Shown here piece by piece: positions 23,215 through 31,739 of a stretch of DNA of 42,293 bases. Within the stretch, counting starts at the first letter, position 1. The number at the start of each line of letters is the position of its first letter. This stretch comes from Fibrobacter sp. (GTDB lineage Bacteria; Fibrobacterota; Fibrobacteria; Fibrobacterales; Fibrobacteraceae): NCBI GenBank assembly GCA_017530965.1, contig JAFXLS010000135.1, positions 1 through 42,293 of the forward strand. Direction: 5' to 3'. Below the pieces are notes generated by a model. That model was not told the origin of the DNA, did no database searches, and saw only the letters and a program-made list of their open reading frames with translations. Position numbers and translations under genes: made by a program.

Positions 23215-25684
23215 GGGACATCCGTTCTTTTAGTTCATTGACGACCAGCCTGTATTCACGTATCAGGTCTTCGTGCCTGACTCGAATATAGTCGTAGTCG
23301 CCTTCGCTGCAAGCAAATTCCATCAACTTTGCGATGCTTGCAATGTTTATCGCACCGATAAACAGCGAGGCACTCTTTAGCGCCTGTACCGTTAGGCGGT
23401 AGCTTTCAAAGTCTTCTTCCTTGAACTGTTTGCTTAAGACAACGTCGAATTCCTTGTCGACATAGGTCATGATTTTTTTGCGATAGAGAGCTTCGTTTCT
23501 TTCGCAACAGTAAAGGCCTACCGAAGTGTCCAGGAGATCGTCCGGTAAATGTTCGGTAGTCTTTTTCGGTTCTACCTTTTTTACGGGCTTTTCTTCTGTT
23601 GTCTCAACGACGGTTTCTTCTTTTTTAGGTAATTCGTCGTATTGGTTTACCAGTTCTTTAGGCAGGTATTTTAATAGGATGGCGAACAGGGCATCTTCAT
23701 GTACGGGTTTTGTCAAGAAATCAGCGAAGCCCATGGTCTCGCAGATTGTTTTTGCCGAGGCGTTGTCGTCTGCCGTAAGCATTACGATGGGGGTCTGCTT
23801 GTTGGGATGATCGTCCAGTGTCTTCATGATGGTGAGAATGTTCAAACCATCGATAATCGGCATCGTATGATCCAAGAAGATAATGTCGTAGTGATTGCGC
23901 CTGAAGTTTTCGATGGCTTCCATGCCGTTCGATACAGGATCGAAGCGGGCGAAGGTCTCCTTCATGAGTCCGCTCATAACTCGCAAATTCATGGGCACAT
24001 CGTCAATGGCTAGGATGGATGCATTGGGCGCATAGAAATGGATGGACTTGTTTTCTGAGGCCTGAATAAACTCGTTGTAGCGCGTCTTGAAGTCGCCCAT
24101 CAATTCGTTCTTTATCACCTTTTGGGGAATGGTAATTTCGACCACCGGCAGGTCGTCCGCAATGAGACGGTTCTTGATTTCGCCACCCAGGGCGACCACA
24201 AGCATCTTCACCAGGGAAAGGGAGGGACCTGTCCAACTGACACCTGCATCGGGAATGTCGATGGTCAAATTGATTTTTTGGATAGTGACGGCTTCATTCT
24301 CGTTTTCAATCCAGCGGTAGCCAATTTGGATAATGTTGGCCCCGTTTACCACAAGGCGTTCGGCGTTAAACAAAATGTTGCTTATAATCTGCTGCAAGCG
24401 GGATTCGTCGCCTTCAAGATGTGTCGGAACCGAGGAATCCACCAGAAGTTCGAATTCCGCGGTTTTCTTGCGATGGCGTGCGGCATTCAGGCTGTCGCAA
24501 AGGACGCCAAACAGGTCGTATTCCTTGATGGTCACATCGAGACTGTTGGTGCGGATCTTGTTCATGTCCAAGATGTCGTTGGACAGCAAAAGCAACTGCT
24601 GGCCTGAAGTCCGCATGTCGGCGATATATTCCTTGAGCGAAGGATCTGTAGATTCCCTAAGCACGATGGCGCCCATATTCAGAACGTTCATTGCGGGTTC
24701 GCGAATGTCTTGACCGACCGATTCCATCATGCGTAAACGCTCCAATTCGTCACTAGCCAAATGGCTCTTTAAGCTGTATTCGCGGTGCTTGCGGGTCAAG
24801 AAGAACCGGATGCCAAGCCCGGTCAAGAATAAAAGCATCAGGAGCCCCACGACCCAGAATACCAGGAAGGACAAACGGTCCAGACCGTCGGAGACATCTT
24901 CGGCAGCGACCATTCCGGCAAGCATAAAGTCGTTATGCTTCAGTTTGGCCATATAGAAATAATAGGTATCGTTGCCGATGACGATGTTTCTTGAGGTTGC
25001 GAGACCGCGGTCTAGGTCTTGACGGAGCTTTATGTAGATTTTGTCGATATCGGTATTTTCCCAAATGGAATCTTTGTGCCAGTCACCGGTGTTGTTCTGG
25101 ATCAAAACCTTGCCGTCATTGTCAATAATCTGGGCGAAGCATTTTTTGTCAAAGCAGTCTACGTCGAAGAAATCGTTAATGGGAATCTTGTTGTATTGCA
25201 GGTACAATACAAAACGGACATTGAGGCGGTTGTAGACGGGGACGCACAGCATAATTCCCATTGTTTCGCTATAGCAAATAGATTGCTTGCCACGGAAGGA
25301 TTCCATGATGCAACGGTAATTTTCATCGGGCAGCATAAAGGTCGAATCGCCCGTATGCACGGTTCCGTCTAAAGAGATTAGCCCGTAACTGGTACTCTCG
25401 CCCTTCAAATCTGAAAGAGCTAGGAAATCTTCGATGCGAGAACCGTCCGCTTCAATCTTTCGCGAAATCATCGAAAGAGTGTTCAGACGCATGTGCATCT
25501 TTTCGTTTGCGAGGTCGGCAACCAATACGGCCTGCTGAGAGACTTGCTTGGAAACGTAAACGTTTAGCAGGGTATCGAGTTTTACGCGAAGCAGTACGCA
25601 AACAAGGCACAGTACGAATATGATGGCGGCGAGCCATACCACCATCTTGATGTTGATTTTTGTACCTCTAGGGTTTAATTCCAT
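23198..25684 (-). CDS. Hybrid histidine-kinase-like protein lacking both phospho-histidines
   Basis: 828 residues. Membrane helices at about 15-33 and 272-294 enclose a periplasmic sensor region of some 235 residues. The DHp motif that should contain His reads VGQDIREP, with Gln325 in its place. The ATPase region keeps the N-box (SNILFN) but the G1 box is reduced to DAG and the ATP lid and G2 box are gone. The receiver domain (about 556-675) is intact, with Asp605 in FLDHTMP and Lys659. A Lys/Glu-rich linker (about 685-712) leads to an HPt-like domain whose His is Gln767 (VQALKSAS). It is a paralogue of the kinase at 26756. It cannot act as an orthodox kinase; only the receiver could take phosphate. 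Confidence 0.85.
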   Translation of the reverse strand: MELNPRGTKINIKMVVWLAAIIFVLCLVCVLLRVKLDTLLNVYVSKQVSQQAVLVADLANEKMHMRLNTLSMISRKIEADGSRIEDFLALSDLKGESTSYGLISLDGTVHTGDSTFMLPDENYRCIMESFRGKQSICYSETMGIMLCVPVYNRLNVRFVLYLQYNKIPINDFFDVDCFDKKCFAQIIDNDGKVLIQNNTGDWHKDSIWENTDIDKIYIKLRQDLDRGLATSRNIVIGNDTYYFYMAKLKHNDFMLAGMVAAEDVSDGLDRLSFLVFWVVGLLMLLFLTGLGIRFFLTRKHREYSLKSHLASDELERLRMMESVGQDIREPAMNVLNMGAIVLRESTDPSLKEYIADMRTSGQQLLLLSNDILDMNKIRTNSLDVTIKEYDLFGVLCDSLNAARHRKKTAEFELLVDSSVPTHLEGDESRLQQIISNILFNAERLVVNGANIIQIGYRWIENENEAVTIQKINLTIDIPDAGVSWTGPSLSLVKMLVVALGGEIKNRLIADDLPVVEITIPQKVIKNELMGDFKTRYNEFIQASENKSIHFYAPNASILAIDDVPMNLRVMSGLMKETFARFDPVSNGMEAIENFRRNHYDIIFLDHTMPIIDGLNILTIMKTLDDHPNKQTPIVMLTADDNASAKTICETMGFADFLTKPVHEDALFAILLKYLPKELVNQYDELPKKEETVVETTEEKPVKKVEPKKTTEHLPDDLLDTSVGLYCCERNEALYRKKIMTYVDKEFDVVLSKQFKEEDFESYRLTVQALKSASLFIGAINIASIAKLMEFACSEGDYDYIRVRHEDLIREYRLVVNELKERMSHGRTN

Positions 25685-26759
25685 CGATTACCCCCTTGAC
25701 GTACCAATCAAATTGATTTAGCATGGCGTCGTCGGTCATGCTTTCTCCCTCGCCTACGCGAATATTGCCCTGATTGTCTTCAATTGGGCCATAGAACACG
25801 TCGAACTTTCCTTGAGTCAGTCTGTGTTTTTCGACTTCTACGACTTGGCGAATCGTGTCTTCTACATTCTTTGTCAAATCGGATAATTCCATGATGCCGC
25901 TTTCGAGGCCGAGCCAGTAGGATTTGCCTTCGAATTTGTCCTGCATGATTTCTCGAATCTTCGGGATGTAGAAATTCTCCCATCGCCAAACGGGGGCGGT
26001 CAAGAAATGTTCCGGGAATCTTCTGGCGTTATCCCTGTTGTAACCGATAATCCATATGCCTTTGTCGTCTGCGATCTCGTAGGGTGACAACGCGTCTACA
26101 TGGGTTGCCAGGACATCGATGTTATGCCTGTCCAATAGATCTCGGGTTGCGTCTGCGGCCATGGATTCGTCAGTCCAGGAACCAGTCCAGCTGATATATA
26201 CTTTTGCGTTGGGGTTGACTTTTTGTACGCCGAGGGCGAAGGCGTTGATACCGCGATTGACTTCCGAAATATTGAATCCTGCCACGTATCCGATTTCGTT
26301 TGTCTTTGTCTTGAATCCGGCAACGATGCCCGAAAGATAACGCAACTGGTACATGCGCCCAAAATAGGTGGATAGGTTTGTTGCCGTCTGGAGGCCTGTG
26401 GCATGCAGGAACTTGGCTTCGGGATGGTTTCTTGCAACAGCCAGTTCTTGTTCGCCGAAGCCGAAGGAATTTGCGATGATGATTTTGGCTCCGTTCTGAA
26501 TGGCCTGTTCCATAATGGTTTGTGCTGTTGAATCAATGGGCACGTTTTCATAATAGGCGACTTCAAGATTCAACAGTTTTTCTGTTTTTTTGATCGCTTC
26601 GTAATGGGTCTCGTTCCAGCTGTGGTCATTACGGAGTCCGGCCATAATCATGGCAACCCGGAATTTTGTTTCGTTATCCTGGGTTTCGGGGCCGAACATG
26701 AGTAACATTCCGATAATCATGGCGAGCGCAATGGTAGATGCAAGGATAGTCCATTTCAT
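25668..26759 (-). CDS. BMP-family (PnrA-like) ligand-binding protein
   Basis: 363 residues. An N-terminal hydrophobic segment (2-23) without a lipobox acts as signal peptide or membrane anchor. The rest is a basic-membrane-protein/PnrA-type domain: VAMIMAGLRNDHSWNETHYE, IIIANSFGFGEQELAVAR, IGYVAGFNISEVNRGINAFA and WIIGYNRDN. Related proteins bind nucleosides or other small ligands for ABC import. No permease or ATPase gene is adjacent. The gene lies between two hybrid-kinase-like genes, overlapping one by four bases (ATGA) and the other by 17, so a role in presenting ligand to the sensors is likely but inferred. Confidence 0.88.
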   Translation of the reverse strand: MKWTILASTIALAMIIGMLLMFGPETQDNETKFRVAMIMAGLRNDHSWNETHYEAIKKTEKLLNLEVAYYENVPIDSTAQTIMEQAIQNGAKIIIANSFGFGEQELAVARNHPEAKFLHATGLQTATNLSTYFGRMYQLRYLSGIVAGFKTKTNEIGYVAGFNISEVNRGINAFALGVQKVNPNAKVYISWTGSWTDESMAADATRDLLDRHNIDVLATHVDALSPYEIADDKGIWIIGYNRDNARRFPEHFLTAPVWRWENFYIPKIREIMQDKFEGKSYWLGLESGIMELSDLTKNVEDTIRQVVEVEKHRLTQGKFDVFYGPIEDNQGNIRVGEGESMTDDAMLNQFDWYVKGVIDGIKP

Positions 26760-29389
26760 CGTTTTTCAAGCTCCCTCTGGATGTTTTCAATCAGCTCGGC
26801 ATGCAAAGCCATTGCCAGATCGTGATTTTCGTGAATGACCTTCAGTCGTGAATCTAGGCTTGCGTTTTCTAGGTTGCGGAATTTTTCTGCCATGGATGTG
26901 GCGCCGATTGCTATCGAAGAATCGTATAGAACGTGCATGTAAAAGCGATAGTTGTCCCAATCGGAGTTCCTATAGCATGCGTCTACGTTTCTGCACAGCG
27001 GCGATGCGACGTATTCCTGCAACATTTCTACATAGATTTCTTCATCGTCGGCGCAGTAATTCAGGCCGGCTCTTATGTCTAGGAATTCTTCGAAATTCTT
27101 GAATCGGTCGTACGGAGTGGCGGCGGTTACCGGACGCAGTTCGATTTCATCGTCATCGAATGAGGTTTCAATCTGATTGTTGGGCACGCTGATTGCATTT
27201 GCCGAAGACATCACGGGTTCGCTCAGGTCTTCGGGAGTGAGTACCAGTTGTTTCGGCAGATACCATTTCAATGTGCGGCGCAGGTCCCGTTCCTTTAGGG
27301 GCTTTAACAGATAGTCGACGAAACCTTCGGCCAAGAAGGAATCCTTTGTCAGGGATTCGCCTTCTGATACCAAAACGATAACGGGCGTGTCCTTGTTGGG
27401 GGATTTGTCCATCATCTTCATTTTTCTAAAGACATCCACACCGTCCATGACAGGCATCATGTGGTCCAAGAATATCAAATCGTAGTGTCTCAGTTCTACC
27501 AGCTGCAAGCATTGGTGACCGCTAAGGGCTTCGTCAATTTTTACTTGGGAATTCTTTAGGAATCCGCGGAACATCCTGAGGTTCAGTTCTACGTCATCGA
27601 CAATCAGGATTCTTGCTTCGGGTGCCAGGAATACATCCGTTTTTTCTTTGTTCTTGCGGGATGCGTTCCTGTAGCGCATTGCGAAGTCGCCCATGGGTTC
27701 TGAATTTAACACCAGTTGCGGAATTTCGACCAGGAACGAAGACCCTTCGCCGTAGCGGCTGTTGATGGTCATGTGGCCACCGCATTTTGCCAGGAGTTCC
27801 TGCGTTAGGCTTAGGCCAAGGCCCATTCCCTCGACATCGTTGTTTTCTGTTGAACCGTCTTGGATATATTTTTTGAAAATGGAATTTCGCTCTTCTTTGC
27901 GAATACCGATTCCTGTATCCTTGACGGCGATTTTTAGCATAATATAATCGTCGGTCTGGAGTGTTCCAATGGGCGGCACGTTGTCGAATCCGACGAACAG
28001 CGATACGCCGCCGACTTCGGTAAACTTGATGGCGTTGGAAAGCAGGTTGTTGATAATCTGGATGATTCGGTTCTCGTCGCCCCACAAGCAAGAAGGAATG
28101 TCAGGATCGCAGTCGATGTGGAACGTCAGGCCCTTTGCTTTTGTCTTCGGCTCGTTTTCGTTGTAGCATTCCTGCAGAATGGTGAATACTTCGTATTCCA
28201 TGGATTCGATGCTTAAACGCCCCGATTCGATTTTGGTAACGTCTAGGACATCGTTTACCAGTGATAGGACACTCTGGCCTGCACTCTGGATATTGTTGGA
28301 ATATTCCTTCATGTTGTCATCGTGCAGGTCTTTTTGCACAATAGAATTCATGCCGAGAATGCCGTTGATTGCCGAACGAATTTCGCGGCTCATGCTTGTA
28401 AGGAAGGCCGTTTTGGAATGATTGGTGCGAACCAGCTGTACGTGTTTTACGAATGCGGCTGAAATCAAAAAGATAAACAGTACAAGTGCGAGGAATGCGA
28501 TAATCCCATCTCTCAGGACGGCCAGGTTCAGAGGCCTCCAAAGTAGCCGTTCTTCTACCAGGCGTACTACATACCATTCATTTTGTATGAGCGTTGAGAA
28601 TACGCGATAGTCCTTGCCTCTCAGATTAAAAACAAAGGGTTCGTTCCCTGCAAATGAAATATTGCGCGCAAGCTTTTCTTCGTCTGAACCCCAGAATTCT
28701 GCTGACAGATAGTTACGGCCGTTTTGGGTAATGTCGGTATGGGAAATGACGACACCCTTCTTGTCGATAATGACCAGCATATTTGACAGATCGCTCTTCT
28801 TGACATTAGCAAGCAAATCCTTCAAGTACAGGTCGATGGCAAGAACGCTTTTCTTATCCGAAAGGCGCAAACTGAGGGTCACCACCTGTTCGCCACTATG
28901 GGGATTTATGTGGGTCGGAATCAGGGCCGCCTTGTCCTTTTCCATAGGGGCATTCTGGTACCACGGGCGATTGGTGGGCGAATAACCTACGGCAGGAGTC
29001 CAGCGCCCGCCGCTAAGAAATTCATCGCGCAATAATCCGAACATATTGCATATGGCAATATCGTTCGAGTGCTTGTAATATTCTGCTTCGGAAACCAGCA
29101 ACGATTCCATCTGCTCCAGCTCGGCTCCGTGCGCTAAACTCTTTTCTGCTATGCGGGAGGTAACTCGCAGTATCGATTCGCCTCGCCCCAAGAAACCATT
29201 AATTGCTTCGGCATCTTTTTCGTTTGAAAGGGATTCCGCCAACAGTATTTCTTGTTTGACTGTTTCGACAAAGTCATTGAGCATATAAACACTCACTGCG
29301 GAAAGGCCTATGCCCACCACAATAAGGATTGCTCCGTAAAAAGCCCTTAAGCGATTTTCGCTTTCTATAGTCTTGAAGAACACAATCAA
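26756..29389 (-). CDS. Cache-domain hybrid kinase-like protein with Arg in place of the DHp His
   Basis: 877 residues. Membrane helices at about 15-36 and 293-315 flank a Cache-type periplasmic sensor (NRPWYQ at 140-145). The DHp motif reads SMSREIRSAINGILG; Arg335 (CGC, 28385-28387) replaces the phospho-accepting His, and the usual Pro is Ala. The ATPase domain looks complete: N-box INNLLSNAIKF, DTGIGI (491-496), GMGLGL (521-526). The receiver (594-712) has Asp642 and Lys696. The HPt-like domain keeps His819 (MHVLYDSS) but lacks the usual LKG. The start may be TTG 29389 or GTG 29383; TATATTTTG overlaps it. This is the first gene of the operon. Confidence 0.85.
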   Translation of the reverse strand: MIVFFKTIESENRLRAFYGAILIVVGIGLSAVSVYMLNDFVETVKQEILLAESLSNEKDAEAINGFLGRGESILRVTSRIAEKSLAHGAELEQMESLLVSEAEYYKHSNDIAICNMFGLLRDEFLSGGRWTPAVGYSPTNRPWYQNAPMEKDKAALIPTHINPHSGEQVVTLSLRLSDKKSVLAIDLYLKDLLANVKKSDLSNMLVIIDKKGVVISHTDITQNGRNYLSAEFWGSDEEKLARNISFAGNEPFVFNLRGKDYRVFSTLIQNEWYVVRLVEERLLWRPLNLAVLRDGIIAFLALVLFIFLISAAFVKHVQLVRTNHSKTAFLTSMSREIRSAINGILGMNSIVQKDLHDDNMKEYSNNIQSAGQSVLSLVNDVLDVTKIESGRLSIESMEYEVFTILQECYNENEPKTKAKGLTFHIDCDPDIPSCLWGDENRIIQIINNLLSNAIKFTEVGGVSLFVGFDNVPPIGTLQTDDYIMLKIAVKDTGIGIRKEERNSIFKKYIQDGSTENNDVEGMGLGLSLTQELLAKCGGHMTINSRYGEGSSFLVEIPQLVLNSEPMGDFAMRYRNASRKNKEKTDVFLAPEARILIVDDVELNLRMFRGFLKNSQVKIDEALSGHQCLQLVELRHYDLIFLDHMMPVMDGVDVFRKMKMMDKSPNKDTPVIVLVSEGESLTKDSFLAEGFVDYLLKPLKERDLRRTLKWYLPKQLVLTPEDLSEPVMSSANAISVPNNQIETSFDDDEIELRPVTAATPYDRFKNFEEFLDIRAGLNYCADDEEIYVEMLQEYVASPLCRNVDACYRNSDWDNYRFYMHVLYDSSIAIGATSMAEKFRNLENASLDSRLKVIHENHDLAMALHAELIENIQRELEKR

Positions 29390-29424
29390 AATATAAGATA
29401 TATTTCAGGTAAAAAGTCACTATG

Positions 29425-29432
29425 CTATATTT
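29425..29432 (+). promoter_or_regulatory. CTATATTT box before the 29439 start
   Basis: Six bases before the ATG at 29439; no Shine-Dalgarno. Confidence 0.45.
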
Positions 29433-29438
29433 CGGGAC

Positions 29439-30512
29439 ATGAAGTTCGAAAAAGATGTATTGATGGGGCTCTTAAAAGGGGCTGAAACCGAAGGAATTTT
29501 CAACAAGGCGGTTGCCGGGTTCATTTTGCCCGACGGAAGTAGCGAAATTTTGACGCTAAATACGCCCGAAAACACGGTTTTCGACATTGCAAGCCTCACC
29601 AAGGTTTGTCCTACCTCCACACTTGCCTTGAGTTACATTCTCGAAGGCAAACTATCGGTCGATACCAAGGTCATCGACTACATTCCTGAACTTCAAACAA
29701 ATTATCGCGAAGATATTCGGGTGTTTCACCTGCTTACGCACAGTCTCGACTACCGTGTGCCCATGAAGACTTTGCGTACGTTGCCTGCCGAAGGCATTCT
29801 AAATGCTCTTTATACTTACCAATTCGAAAAGGCTCCCGGTGCAGACTTCAATTATGGAAACCCCGCCAGCGTGCTTCTTGGAATCATATTGCAGCGCCTT
29901 ATGGGCAAGGATTTGCAGCAACAAGGCCGCGAACGTTTCTTTATTCCGCTGGGCATGACTCGCTCCGGTTGGGATCCGCTTGACCGCGACTGGAATCCGA
30001 TTCCCATAGATGAGATTTCGCCCACTGAAATTTGTAGCTTCAGAGGCCGCGAAATCCGGGGCGAAATCCACGACGAAAGCGCCTGGGTGCTGCGAAAGCT
30101 TTTCCCCGTTGGTAGTGCCGGCATGTTCAGCTGTGTGCCGGATTTGCTTAATTTTGTACAAATGATTTTAAATGACGGCGTAAGCGCAAACGGCCAGCGT
30201 GTAGCCCCCGCGGGCATTTTGAAAATGGTCAGCGAAAACGCCTTTGCGCTCGATTCGGCAAGCAAGTATTCTACCGCCAAGGATGCCTGTACCGCACTCG
30301 GCTGGGAGCTGAATAGCACCAAGTTCATGGGCGTAAAGATTTCGCCGCACACTTTCGGTAAAACAGGATTCACCGGTGCAAGTATCGTGGCTGATCCCGA
30401 CAAGGGTGCCGCTGTCGTACTGCTCAGTAACTTCACCTACCCGCATCGCGAAGCGAACGCTGACCGCATCCACGCCTTCCGCGCCAAACTCTCCGACGCC
30501 TTCTTCGGGTAG
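29439..30512 (+). CDS. Serine hydrolase of the class C beta-lactamase fold
   Basis: 357 residues. The catalytic SxxK is SLTK at 52-55, the YxN motif is YGN at 139-141, and HTFGKTG at 304-310 matches the third (KTG/HxG) motif. Family members include AmpC-like lactamases, DD-peptidases and esterases. No signal peptide is seen, so it is probably cytoplasmic and more likely an esterase or peptidase than a resistance lactamase. It is divergent from the kinase operon and followed by the 90-bp repeat. Confidence 0.88.
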   Translation: MKFEKDVLMGLLKGAETEGIFNKAVAGFILPDGSSEILTLNTPENTVFDIASLTKVCPTSTLALSYILEGKLSVDTKVIDYIPELQTNYREDIRVFHLLTHSLDYRVPMKTLRTLPAEGILNALYTYQFEKAPGADFNYGNPASVLLGIILQRLMGKDLQQQGRERFFIPLGMTRSGWDPLDRDWNPIPIDEISPTEICSFRGREIRGEIHDESAWVLRKLFPVGSAGMFSCVPDLLNFVQMILNDGVSANGQRVAPAGILKMVSENAFALDSASKYSTAKDACTALGWELNSTKFMGVKISPHTFGKTGFTGASIVADPDKGAAVVLLSNFTYPHREANADRIHAFRAKLSDAFFG

Positions 30513-30523
30513 TAAACAGCAAC

Positions 30524-30613
30524 GTGTCATCCTGAGCTATACGAAACTAAGAACTTTAGTTCTCAAGTTGAGTTATGCCCTTTGGGTAGCAGTGTAACGA
30601 AGTCGAAGGATCT
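30524..30613 (+). repeat. 90-bp dispersed repeat, copy B (intergenic)
   Basis: Same boundaries as the copy at 9894-9983 and three substitutions from it. It lies between the serine hydrolase stop and the TauE-like start. Confidence 0.95.
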
Positions 30614-30617
30614 TTTT

Positions 30618-30625
30618 CTACATTT
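30618..30625 (+). promoter_or_regulatory. CTACATTT box before the 30635 start
   Basis: Nine bases before the ATG and directly after the end of repeat copy B. Confidence 0.4.
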
Positions 30626-30634
30626 ACATTCGTA

Positions 30635-31408
30635 ATGGAACTTGATGCCGCACATATCGCTCTCTATGCCGCCTACTTCGTGTTAGGCGCCGTTGTAAGT
30701 CTCATCAACAGCATCGCGGGCGGCGGCTCGACGCTGAGCCTCCCTATCATGATTTTCCTCGGGATGCCTGCAACCGTTGCAAACGGCACGAACCGTATCG
30801 GACTCATTATCGGAAACTTCAGCAGTGCATTCAACCTGGCCCGTCATGGCTACCTGAACAAGCGTATTTTCTTGCAGTTGCTTACTCCCACGATTCTCGG
30901 AGCTTTTCTTGGAGCATGCTTCTTGGTGCGAATCGGCGATAAGCTGTTCCAGGCAATTCTCGCAGTCGTCATCTGCCTCGTGGTTGTCATGAGCAACCTG
31001 AACAAGAATGTTTTGGGAAATCCGCCTGAAAATCCGCCTGAAAAGTTGACCCTCAAAGGCGCTCTCGGATTTTTCGCCATCGCCGTTTACGGCTGCATCG
31101 TGCAAGTTGGTGTCGGATTCGTGCAGATTTTTGGACTCACGCGCTACACCGGACTTTCGCCAATCCAAATTAACGCTCTCAAAAATTCCCTCACCAACGT
31201 GTTCTTGGTGGTAAGTACCATTGCGCTCGGCGTGACTGGCAAAATCAACTGGCCCATCGCCATCATCATGGCAGGCGGCGCCTGGGTCGGTGGCTATTTC
31301 GGCAGTTTCTTGCAGCGCAAAAAAGGCAACAAGTTCATCCAGCGCTTCATCAGCATCTGTAGCATCGGCATGGCCATCGCGCTGGTGGTGGACTTGATTA
31401 TTAAATAG
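30635..31408 (+). CDS. TauE/SafE-family membrane permease
   Basis: 257 residues, about eight membrane helices. GSTLSLPIMIFLGMPATVAN and GTNRIGLIIGNFSSAFNLAR (near 32-71) are the family signature; a second similar repeat lies near 150-190. The family exports or imports sulfite, sulfoacetate or other organosulfur anions; the substrate here is unknown. The last eight bases overlap the convergent GIY-YIG gene. Confidence 0.88.
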   Translation: MELDAAHIALYAAYFVLGAVVSLINSIAGGGSTLSLPIMIFLGMPATVANGTNRIGLIIGNFSSAFNLARHGYLNKRIFLQLLTPTILGAFLGACFLVRIGDKLFQAILAVVICLVVVMSNLNKNVLGNPPENPPEKLTLKGALGFFAIAVYGCIVQVGVGFVQIFGLTRYTGLSPIQINALKNSLTNVFLVVSTIALGVTGKINWPIAIIMAGGAWVGGYFGSFLQRKKGNKFIQRFISICSIGMAIALVVDLIIK

Positions 31409-31739
31409 ATTTTTCCCGTTTTTCACGGCGCTTGCGTGCGCGGCTTTCTTCAAGTGTTTCGCCGAGGCCTGCGAGCAGTTCTGCAGCCAGGGCCTCGGCA
31501 CCGGCAGCGAGCAGTTCTTTTTGCGGGCGGGGCAGTTTCTTGATGCGCGCCTCTAGCCGCAGCGCTTCTTCGCGGCTGTTCAATTCGAATTTTCTTAAAA
31601 CGCATTCCGGCGGGAACGCCTTGGTGAACTTCGCTCCCTTGCCGGATTTATGTTGTTCAAAACGAGCTTCTACATCGACGGCATACCCCGTATAAATGCG
31701 GTCACCCGCACAACGGAGCATGTACACGAAATGAGGCAT
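31401..31739 (-). CDS. GIY-YIG nuclease-fold protein (UPF0213 type)
   Basis: 112 residues. VYMLRCAGDRIYTGYAVDVE carries the GIY-YIG core (VYML, IYTGYA), followed by RFEQHKSGKGAKFTK, the usual basic stretch of the UPF0213/YhbQ family. The conserved Glu region is NSREEALRLEARIKKL. The C-terminus is Lys/Arg-rich. The start overlaps the NhaA stop by one base (TAATG), so it is coupled to nhaA. DNA-structure-specific nicking is known for some relatives. Confidence 0.88.
   Translation of the reverse strand: MPHFVYMLRCAGDRIYTGYAVDVEARFEQHKSGKGAKFTKAFPPECVLRKFELNSREEALRLEARIKKLPRPQKELLAAGAEALAAELLAGLGETLEESRARKRREKREKSI

Noticed and set aside
28385-28387. Reading the Arg335 codon (CGC for CAC) as a sequencing error in an otherwise normal kinase
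   Set aside because: The usual Pro of the same motif is also changed to Ala, and the paralogue next door has independently lost the His, so real decay is more likely. Not fully excluded.
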